Below, one piece after another: positions 47,101 through 55,930 of a stretch of DNA of 64,000 nt; within the stretch, counting starts at the first letter, position 1, and the number at the start of each line of letters is the position of its first letter. A program made the translations under genes and the position numbers. The notes beneath the pieces were generated by a model, which was not told where the DNA came from, did no database searches, and worked only from the letters and a program-made list of their open reading frames with translations. Source of the stretch: Cyanophora paradoxa (Eukaryota; Glaucocystophyceae; Cyanophorales; Cyanophoraceae); contig QPMI01000549.1 of NCBI GenBank assembly GCA_004431415.1, positions 1 through 64,000 on the forward strand, read 5' to 3'.

Positions 47101-48944
47101 AATACGATTCGGCTCTCTCCAGGCAGAGGTCCGCCTCAGAGAGGAGGAGTCCGAGCGAGTTTAGCATCACGCCGAGGACATTGGCCTTCTGGCACGCCTC
47201 ACAGGCCCCTTCTGCGATCTCCAGATACAGCTGCGCATACATACACGATTGCTATAAAACGCGATAATCCAACTCTTTAATCCTAATAAACGGATGACGT
47301 TGAATTCGAATGCGGAGTACCGAAATAACGACTCCGAATAGAATTAACATGTACCAGTAAAGTCAGACCGATCGCACCTGTAGAATCGGTTCCGCTTCGC
47401 GATGAAGGCCCGCTTTGAAGTATGATTCTATCAGATGTTTGATATGCTTACAAACATTCTCTTCATGGCAGCAGTATCGTCGCTCTTCCCGTTGTAGCTC
47501 TTCCAGCTTGCTTTCGCGTCGTAGTTTCAACTGTGCGCCAAATATAATTATATAAGCCGATCCTTGAGGCAGCTTGGACACAAGTATATTGAAAAGAAGA
47601 AGAGAGAAGCACAGGCTCTATAATGACTGCGCACAAAAACGACAGCTGCAATGTACGTGCACACCTGCAGGTACTTCCAGGCGTTTTCGTGCTCCTTCAA
47701 TTTCATACAGATTACAGATAGACTCCAGAGCACGCAATTGGAACCAGCTCTTCCGGACGATCCGTTCACATGCCGCATGGAAATGTCGAGCGCAGCCTGC
47801 AGACAAACTCAATTAATCAATCACGTCGAGCTGTATAATTAATCAACGAAGACGAAGTGTCGAGCTGTATAATCAATCACGTCGACATCATGATCAATCA
47901 TAAAACAAATCGCCGACATCGGCTCGCACCAGGAACGTTTGTTTGGCTGAGGCATAATCTCCGGCGGCCGCATGCGTGTCTCCGTACTTCCGCGCAAAGT
48001 CGACAAGCGCTCCTGGGGAGGCGGCCCCAGAGAGTTCGCCCCGCCTCCTCTTGTCCAGAAGGCGCGGGGCGAGGAAGCGCTGCGCATGCACGATTAATAT
48101 TGAGCTGAGAAGGCTTGAATTTAAGCAGCAATCAATTGCACGTTTCCGTCGCATGCACATGCGCACCTCGTAGAGCGCGCGAGCTTCCGCCGTCATGTCG
48201 TACTTGAAGAGGAGGTGCGCGAGCCGGAGGGCGTAAGTGACCGAGGCCAGGCCCTGATCGCCCCGCCTCGCCACGCAATCGTCGAGCTCGCGCTGTGGCC
48301 ACGAATGTTGTGATCAAAACGATGGATCTATACATACTTTGGATTAGAAACGAAATAAATCCAATGTCAAACCTGCCAGCGAGCCCTGCAGCTGTCAGCC
48401 TGCGTGCTCGCGCGGTTTGGCGCAGCCATTGCTTCACAAAAGTTCACGAAGTGGGAGCAGAAGCCGGCCGCCGCGCCGGCCGTCGGAGAGCGCGCCTCCT
48501 CGCACTGCTCGCACGTGCAGCGGTACTCACAGGCCCAGGGCCGGGGCTCGGGGCTGCGCATATGCGGCAGGACGAACTTACATAATCATGTTTGAAGGGG
48601 ATATATAGAAAGAAAATACGATCGGATGCACCTGAGGCATTCAACGCAATCGCAAGATTTAGATGTGTCCGATTCCTGAAGGTGATGTCAAGACCTTCCC
48701 CCGATAAAAGGAAAGTGATGCGCGGCACCTCTTTGTCGTCCTCGTGACCGTCCTCGCCCCCTTCCTTCAAGGGCTCGCTGTCCTCGCCGTCCCCGCCCCC
48801 GCAATCTTCCTCGCCCGGGCCTCCGTCCTCCTCGAGCTCGTCGCCCTCATCGCGCTCCCCACCCCGGCTCTCGCCCTGCTTGTCCTCCTCGTCCTTCTCA
48901 TGGACACATGCATGATGCCGATCACGCGGTGGCGTTTGCCCCAC
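44163..48944 (-). CDS. Gene 3: Cys module - TPR - coiled coil - RING-H2 - Pro-rich tail protein
   Basis: Inverted paralog of genes 1 and 2. The 5' end is unresolved: an acidic exon (GESRGGERDEGDELEEDGG ... EDDKE) lies near 48.9-48.7 kb and no certain ATG was found. The next exons give ESDTSKSCDCVECLS, then PEPRPWACEYRCTCEQC. TPR-type exons run 48.3-46.5 kb (QGLASVTYALRLAHLLFKYD). Coiled coils lie near 46.2 kb (KLEERRRKLEEERRAEAERQ) and 45.5-45.25 kb. The RING-H2 is split between 45137-45028 and 44974-44163: EGECAICLAPM, LPCGH, RFHGRCIATWRASPLG and CPQCRAPF. The tail ends TRPYDPFNRGAG before the TGA at 44163. No CCCH finger lies between coiled coil and RING. The N-terminal half is closest to gene 2 and the RING/tail to gene 1. 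Confidence 0.75.
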
Positions 48945-49056
48945 GAGGCCTCCGTGTCCCGCCGGCGCCTCGAGCTCCTGCTTTCCCTTGCTCTCCCTCA
49001 GAGGGCGCGGAGGCGCTGGGGCCGGGATATAAGTACCCGGGGGGCGGCCGACGGCG

Positions 49057-49057
<1 letters not shown>

Positions 49058-49087
<30 letters not shown>
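49058..49087. repeat. (CTG)10 trinucleotide run
   Basis: Ten CTG units (CAG on the minus strand) just upstream of gene 3's acidic exon. It would encode poly-Gln in one minus-strand frame that continues SDHDEDEDGGREG upstream, but that frame does not connect cleanly to the next exon, so its coding status is open. Confidence 0.8.
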
Positions 49088-49099
49088 ATCATGATTCGA

Positions 49100-50100
49100 T
49101 TGCCCGGGCTGCTGACAGGGCATGTGCACCCCCTCGCGCCCGCCATCCTCATCCTCGTCGTGATCGCTGTGATGACTCTGCTTGTGACGATTGCGATCAG
49201 ATGGTTGCCGCCGCCGCCGCCCGGGCCAGGCGGGCCGCGGTAGCGCTAACATGTGCGCATACACATTGTAAACGCACCAGCATCTTAAGCTTCTCGTGAT
49301 TGCGTGCCGATTTATATATATGATGAGGCGGCATGCATATGACGCTTCTGCCTAGATTCGTTTGACTCAGTGATGCGCCAGCTGCAGCTGCAGCCCCACG
49401 CATGCACATGCGCAGCTTGAGCAATTGGATGGCCGCGCCGCCGCGCGAGTGCGCGGAACGCCTGCGGCTTTGGTCAGGATGCCGGCCGCCGCGCGTGCAC
49501 GCGGCCGGCCGCAGCCGCGGCGCGGGCCGGGCCTGCGGCCGCGGCCGCGGCCGACGCCGACGCCGTTGGCGCGCGCGCGGCCGGCGCGGGGGCGCGCCGA
49601 AGGCCGGGCACGCGCCTGGAATCGCTCTGGAGCGAAGCGCCCGTCCCCAACTTGACCGCGCCGCGGTCTGCGGCGGCGCCCCGCGCGCGGCCGGCCGCGG
49701 CCCGCGGCCGCGCCGGCGCCGGCGCCGGCCCGTCCTAGCCTGGGCCTGCATCTGGTCGTGAGGCGAGCTCAACATGAAGATACCGCAGAAATCACGGGCC
49801 TTCGCCGCGCGCAGTCGACGTCCGCGACTGCGGGCTCCCGCTCCGCGCGCGACTGGCCTGGCCGGCGCGCGCGCCCGACACTTTTACTCAGCGGTAATTC
49901 TGCGCTGTCGTCAAAGGCGATAACTCCCCTCAAACCGGCGCTGTAGATCTCGCGCTGCAGCTGGCGCGATGAGTCCCGTACTGTACCCCCGGCCCCTCCC
50001 TGGGTCGTACGCGTGGCTGCGAGCTCGAGGGCGGCCGCGGGGAGGGGGTTCCAGCATCCGCCTCGAGCTCGAGCCGCGCGCCCCGCCCGGGGCCCCGCGC
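49100..50100. other. Intergenic GC-rich region
   Basis: Probably includes the upstream region of gene 3. From 49.43 to 49.74 kb it is extremely GC-rich with GGCCGCGGCCGC and GCGCCGGCGCC palindromes. No gene seen. Confidence 0.45.
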
Positions 50101-50194
50101 GCCCCTACCGGTTGCCTGCAGCCCGCCCCGCGCGTCCCCGCGTCCCTTCGAATTCAACCCCTTCAACCGCGGCGCCAGCCCCGCCCGGAGCTAG
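50101..50194 (+). pseudogene. Second remnant of a paralog tail
   Basis: The frame before the TAG at 50192 reads FEFNPFNRGASPARS, matching the PFNRGAG box at the end of genes 1 to 3. Upstream there is only a short Pro-rich stretch and no RING or TPR, so this is a decayed 3' end, not a gene. Confidence 0.5.
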
Positions 50195-50312
50195 AGGCTC
50201 CGAGTGCGTGCGCCCGCTCCCCCCACCAGTAGCCCGTACCCTGAAGCTGCGCGTATACGTACGCACGCGCCGTCCTGTCTTTGAACGGGCCGCGGGCGCA
50301 ACGGCGCGCCCC

Positions 50313-51843
50313 TCACATCCCCGCGTGGGCGTTGAGCCAGGCGAGGCGGCAGAGGATGAGGAGGGCCCCCGCCATCCCCACGTAGAAGTACTTGTTCTGC
50401 TTGAACTGCCCGCCCCGCCCGTCAGGCCCGGGGGGGCGTGGGGTAGGGGGGCGGGGGCGCGCCTGCTGCCGGCGGTAGTTGCGGATGTCCTCCATGAACT
50501 TCTCCTCCTGGGGGGGGCGAGGTCGAGTTAGGGGGTACAGAGAGCAGAAGCATGGGAGAATTCGAACCTTCTCGCGGGCCTCGCGGATGCGCCGCTGCCG
50601 GTCGTCCTCCTCGTGCAGCGGCCTGGCGGGGGGAAGGGGGGGGGGGTGTTAGGGGTACAGAGGAAGCGCAAAGGGGTACGTAGAAAGGCGGGAGGGGGGT
50701 ACGCGCCTGCCCTCCTGGTACCGGATCCACTTCTCCTCGAGGCTGCTCAGGTCCGGGATGGTCGGGAACCTGTTGGGGCACGGGATTCAGGGGGCGGGGT
50801 ACGGAGAGCCGGCGCCGGGGCAACTCACTCTTGGTCCTCGACGGGCGGCGCGTCGAGGACCTGCAGGGCGCGTGAGGGGGAGGGGGTTGGAGCGCGAGGG
50901 GGGGTACGGCGCGCCTCGAGCAGCTGCATCGCGTACTGGCGGGTCTTGGCGGTGGGGTGCGCCGTGAGGATCCGGTACACCTGCCCGGGGCGGGGTACGC
51001 GATCGGATCCCGAGCGGGATACGCGGCGCCGGCGGGGGAGGGGGCGCGCCTTCTTCGCCTCGTCCGTCCTGCCGACGTTCTGGAGCCCCATCCCGAGCCA
51101 GAGGCTGTGCGCGCGCGCCGCGTCGGCCGCGTGGGCTCGGGTGGCGCCGCGGGGGCCAGGGTGGGGGGGCGCACCCGGCCTCGCCGCCGATGTCGGAGTT
51201 CTTCTTCACGAGCCGCAGCGCCTTCTTGCACGCCTCAATCGCCTCTGCCGCGCCGCCCCGGCCCGCGCTCGCTCGCGGCGGGGCGGGGCAGGGCGCGGCG
51301 GCTGGGGGCGATGCGGGCACCTTCGTATCGCGAGTACTCGAAGAGCAGCTGCGCCTGCCGCACGTGCTCCGACGCCTCTGCGCCCGGCCCCGCGTCGGCG
51401 CCGGCGGCGCGCGTGAGCGCCGCGCCCCGCGCCGCACCGGCGCGCTGGCGCTTGAGGATCTCGCGCTCCGCGTCCGTAATGCCGTACGTGGTCGTCGTGG
51501 ACGACTTCAGGTACCTGCGCGGCGCTCGGGGGACGCGGCGGAGGCGCGCGGCGGCGGGCGCACTCCGGCGTCGCCTGCGACTCGACGCCGCTGCTCCGGT
51601 CCGTCTTGTAATCCATGCTCTCCAGCTTCCGCTTCTGCTTCTCCGCCGACTGCGGCGACTGCGGCTGCTCCGCCTGCTCCGCGGCGACGAAGAACCGCGC
51701 CGGGCGCCCGTGTGTGCGGCCGGGGCCCGCCCGGGTCACCGCCGCGCGCCGCCGCAGCGGCTCTGAAGGCGCGCAGCGGAGACCGACGGCCGGAGCGACG
51801 TCGCACGCCGGCGCCGGCAGGGGCCTGTCGCACGCGGCGGCAT
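50313..51843 (-). CDS. TPR-like protein with C-terminal membrane anchor
   Basis: Exons joined by phase: AEQPQSPQSAEKQKRKLES ... SQATPE, then YLKSSTTTTYGITDAEREIL, VRQAQLLFEYSRYEGA, AIEACKKALRLVKKNSDIGG, LWLGMGLQNVGRTDEAKKA, YRILTAHPTAKTRQYAMQLL, LQVLDAPPVEDQE, FPTIPDLSSLEEKWIRYQEG, RPLHEEDDRQRRIREAREK, EEKFMEDIRNYRRQQ, and a final exon NKYFYVGMAGALLILCRLAW ending NAHAGM at the TGA at 50313. The middle is TPR-like and the last exon is a membrane helix. The THP...R.QA..LL...LDAP layout resembles plastid TPR proteins of plants as I remember them, but this is uncertain. At least two introns are GC-AG (before RPLHEEDD and before FKQNKYF). The first exon and the ATG are not settled; a targeting peptide is likely. 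Confidence 0.6.
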
Positions 51844-52024
51844 GATGAGCGCGAGGCCGGGAGCGGCGGACAGGCGGAGAAGCCGATTTTGTCCTTGCGC
51901 ACCTGCTGCGGAGGCCGCCGCGCGCGGAGTGCGCCTGGAGGGCCACCGCGAAAGCCGCGTCCATCTTTTCTCTACCCACCGTCTCTGGGGGGTAGAGGCA
52001 CAGAAATTCGACCGGCAGCGGAGA
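51844..52024. promoter_or_regulatory. Shared upstream region of two divergent genes
   Basis: Short spacer between the putative 5' end of the TPR-like gene (-) and the ATG at 52025 (+). No core promoter element is recognised. Bidirectional use is inferred from orientation only. Confidence 0.3.
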
Positions 52025-54588
52025 ATGAGCGGCGCGTTCGTGGGCAGCGCTCTCGCCCCCGGGGCCAATAGGAAGAACCCGCAGATCCAGGCCGCCGCCC
52101 TTCGTGCGTCGTCCTCGTCGGTGTTCGGCGCACGCTCTCTGCCTCGGCACACCCAGCGTCTCGCCTCCGCGGATGGCTCGAGCCGGCAAGTCTCTTTTGA
52201 GTACAGCGGCGGTCCGCGGGCCTCGCACGACATCGATACCGCCGAGGACATCGGAATCTGGGCCCTCGGCCTCACCGTCAAGTTTGTTGAGACCTTGACT
52301 GGCGCATCGTTGTTCGGCCTGCACGGCAAGCCTTCCAGCAAGTCCAGGGACGCCCCCGCGTCCGCGCCGGCCCAGCCCAAGCCGGTTGCTGCGGCGGCGC
52401 CCCCGGCGAAGCGGGAGGAGGCCGCTCAGAAGCCGGCCGCTCCTGCCGCGCCCAAGCAGGATGCCAAGCCCGCCGCTGACCCGAAGATCGAGGTGCGAAC
52501 TCCGGATCACACTCCACAGTGCCGTTGCCGGGTGACGGTTGAAGCGCTCACGGAGCGGCGCCGGCGCAGGATTTCCGCGAGAAGCTGAAGGCGCGCGTGG
52601 ATGTCGAGGAGGCGGTGCCGGACATCTCGCCCGAGTACCAGTTCGGGAAGGACGCGCCGAAGGCGGTCGCCGAAGCGGTGGCGAGCACGTTCAAGGACAT
52701 CTCGCGGGACGAGGCGGAGGCGATGGTCGAGCGCGGCATGGACAGCGCCGTGCAGCAGATCAAGTACCACAAGGAGCTCGCCCTCGAGGCGCTCCCGCTT
52801 CTTCTTCCTTCCTTTCCTTTTCCTTTTTGTGAGACCGGGGCGCAGGCGGAGAAGGCGGAGAAGAAGCTCGCCGAGGAGCAGGCCAAGGCTGCGGCAGAGG
52901 CGGAGTTGAAGGCCAAGGCGGCAGCCGAGGCGGCGAAGGCCAAGGCGGAGGCCGAAGCCAAGGCCAAGGCGGAGGTGGAGGCCAAGGCGGCAGCCGAGGC
53001 CAAGGCGGCAGCTGAGGCCAAGGCAGCAGCCGAGGCCAAGGCGGCAGCTGAGGCCAAGGCAGCAGCCGAGGCCAAGGCGGCAGCTGAGGCGAAGGCAGCG
53101 GCAGAGGCTAAAGCCAAGGCGGAGGCGGAGGCGAAGGCAGCGGAGGCCAAGGCGAAGGCGGAAGCAGAGGCCAAGGCCAAGGCAGAGGCCGAAGCGAAGG
53201 CGGCGGCTGAGAAGGCGGCGGCTGAGAAGGCGGCGGCTGAGAAGGCGGCGGCTGAGAAGGCGGCGGCTGAGAAGGCGGCGGCTGAGGCCAAGGCAGCGGC
53301 GGAGGCCAAGGCCAAGGCTGAGGCTGAAGCCAAGGCGGCTGCCGAGGTCAAGGCGAAGGCGGAGGCCGAAGCTAAGGCCAAGGCGGCAGCTGAGAAGGCG
53401 GCGGCTGAGGCCAAGGCCAAGGCGGAAGCGGAGGCGAAGGCGAAGGCGGCGGCGGCGGCAGCGAAGAAGGAGGAGGCGGCGACGCCGGAGGAGCTCGGGG
53501 GCATGGACGTCATGCGGCAGGCCCTCGAGGTGCGCCCGGGGGCGGGGCGGGGCGGGCCGCGCGCTTCGCGCCTCGGGCCCCCGACGGAGGGGCGGCGGGC
53601 AGGTGCGGGAGTCGCTGGAGAAGGGGCGGGAGGCGGTGGCGGGGGACATCCCTGGGCTCGCCGAGACCGGCCCCGGCGCCGCCAAGGGCACCGCTCCCGA
53701 GGCGCGCCCCGCCCCGCCTCGAGCGCCGCGGAGCGTGGCATCGAATCCAACGGGCGGGCGGGGGGCAGGTGCTGGAGGAGGTGGCGGGGGCGCTGCGGGG
53801 CGCCGTGAAGGAGGCCTTCCCCGACGCCGACGCCGCCAAGGCCCGCCCGCCCGCCCCGCCCCGCCTCCGGGGCTGACGCGCGGGGGCGGGGCCGCGGCGC
53901 AGGTGGCGGAGGCGGTCTCGCGGAAGCTGGAGGAGATGGAGGCCGGCGACAGCGAGCTCCAGGACCTCGTCGAGAAGGTGGGCGATCGCTCCCCCGCCCG
54001 AGCGGCGGGCCCGGGCCGGGCTCGCCTGAGCGCGCGGCACGCAGGCGCCCAAGGCCCAGGCCCCCGCCCCGCCCAAGGTTCCCTCTCTCTCGCCCCGCCC
54101 GGATCGCGCGCGCCCCTAACGGCGGACCCGCAGTCCGCGGCCCCCAAGCCCGCGGCGCAGGCCAAGGTGCCCCGTTCCCTCCTACAGTCCTCCCCTTTCT
54201 CTTTCCGCCCCGTCTAATGGCTCTGCAGCCCGCGGCCCCGGCGGCGCGCAAGCCCGAGCCGGCCAAGGCCGCGGCCCCGAAGGTACCGCCCTTCCCTCTC
54301 CTCTCCCCCCGCCACCTCGTCCGACCCCTCGTCCTTCCTCCCCGCCGCAGCCCGCCGCGTCCGCCACCGTCCAGGTCCCCCTCCCCTCCTCTCCCCTAGA
54401 ACTGCGCCGCCTCCGGCGGCTGAACCCCCGCGCAGGCGGCGGCGGCCGCGGTGCTCCCGCCGACGAAGACGCCGATGAAGTCGCTGGAGCAGAAGTTCCT
54501 CGAGAAGGAGATGGAGGAGGAGCGCCGCAGGAAGGAGAAGGCCGGCAAGAAGAGCAACGCCAAGCCCAAGGGCAAGAAGGGCTTCTAG
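52025..54588 (+). CDS. Ala/Lys/Glu-repeat protein of unknown function
   Basis: The ATG at 52025 opens a Ser/Ala/Arg-rich leader (MSGAFVGSALAPGANRKNPQ) that may target an organelle. Next come DIGIWALGLTVKFVETLTG, a Pro/Ala linker, and an exon FREKLKARVDVEEAVPDISP with YQFGKDAPKAVAEAVASTF. A CT-rich intron near 52.8 kb precedes a ~200-residue helix of AKAAAEAKAAAEAKAKAEAE type. Short exons then give SLEKGREAVAGDIPGLAE, VLEEVAGALRGAVKEAFPDA, VAEAVSRKLEEMEAGDSELQ and a basic C-terminus (SLEQKFLEKEMEEERRRKEK, ending KPKGKKGF, TAG at 54586). The repeat resembles the long helical region of TolA-like or caldesmon-like proteins by composition only, so no function is assigned. Confidence 0.7.
52915..53460 (+). 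repeat. 15/18-bp coding repeats
   Basis: Tandem words such as AAGGCGGCAGCTGAGGCC (18 bases) and five GAGAAGGCGGCGGCT units (15 bases, 53206-53280) encode the Ala/Lys/Glu helix. All unit lengths are multiples of three, so copy changes keep the frame. Confidence 0.85.
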
Positions 54589-55049
54589 CCCGCCCCGCCC
54601 AGAACCCGCGATTTTGATTTTGTCCCGCCCGCCCGTTTTTGACGAGTTGTTTAGAAGACTTTTTCGACCTAGCTGTAGCTTTGCAGTTTCTTTCACTTTC
54701 AAGGTTCGATGGATTTGTGCCCCGTAAATCCCGTAGCGATGACAGCTTAGGCGTTGTAACTTTGTCGCGTGTTGTGCACTAATCGGTAGCGAGAGTGGCG
54801 TGTGTAAAGTTCGGATCTGCCCTATTGTCGCGGCGCCTTAGTGGTCTCTTCCCCGGCCCATCGTGCACGCGCACACTGCAACTTTGCAAATCAAACTTGC
54901 CTGACTCGGCATAAAGTTCGTCTCAAACACGACAGGTCTCGAGCTCTAGATCTACCTAGCTACATCGATATGCATGCTATGAACATCGCGGGGCCCCCGC
55001 GCCGCCGACAAGCGGAGCCCCTCGACACGGGCGCCGGGGGGCCGGGCCC
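54589..55049. other. Convergent intergenic region
   Basis: 3' ends of the repeat-protein gene (+) and the ARM-EDR1-KY gene (-) meet here. The middle is AT-richer. No gene seen. Confidence 0.5.
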
Positions 55050-55899
55050 CTACTCGGCGACGGGCCACCGGAGGAGCACGACGTACTTCTCCTCGCCGGG
55101 GTACTTCGCGTGCAGCTCCACGCACCCGGGCGAGCCCCCGAGGCCGCAGCCCGGGTAAAGCATCGCCCGCCCCTCCCAGAGCTCGGGCCCGGCGCCGCCC
55201 TGCCCGTTGGCCAGCGGCTGCCGCCCGCCGGCCGTCGCCACGGCCACCTCCGCCGCGCCCGGCGCCAGCAGCTTGAAGCCGTGCCACGCCCCGCCGGCCG
55301 CCCCGGCCCCCGCCCCCGCCTCCTCCGAATCGACCTCGCCCGAGTCGAACCGGATGCTGCCGGTCTGGAGGGCGCCCTCGGGCGGGGCCGGGGCGTCGAG
55401 GGCCCAGGCGCGCAGCGGGCCGCCCAGGGGCGCGTAGAGCAGCGCGCCGCGCCGGTGGAAGGCGGCGGTGGGCTCGGGGAAGGCGAAGGGGGCGCCGACG
55501 GCGCCCGAGGCGCGGACGCGGTAGTCCAGGGCCCACTCGCCGTCCGCGAAGACGCGGAGGACGTAGGCGCCCGGCCGCGGGAAGAGCGCCCGGATCGTGT
55601 GCTGCGTCCCCTCCCGCTGCGCGAAGCAGAGCGAGGCAGGGAGCGCCGTCGGCCCGCCCTGCGAGCCCTGCAGCCCTCCCGCCGGGCCCTGCACCGCCGG
55701 CACGGGCTCCGGCGGCGGCGGCGGCGCGGCCGGCGCCCCGCCGCCGCCGCCACCGACGGCGGCCGCGCGGCGGAGGGCGCCGGGGCGCCTGAGGCCGGCC
55801 TCGAGGCCGGTCGCGAGCGCTCGCCCTCGGCCGAGGAGCCCGGGGCCCCCGCCGCCTCCGCCTCCGCCTCCGCGCGGGCGGCCGCGGCCGCCGCCTCGG

Positions 55900-55930
<31 letters not shown>

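Noticed and set aside
48998-49264. Poly-Gln protein as a separate gene
   Set aside because: The frame is short and opens only through the (CAG)10 run. It may be a 5' exon of gene 3 but could not be joined in phase.
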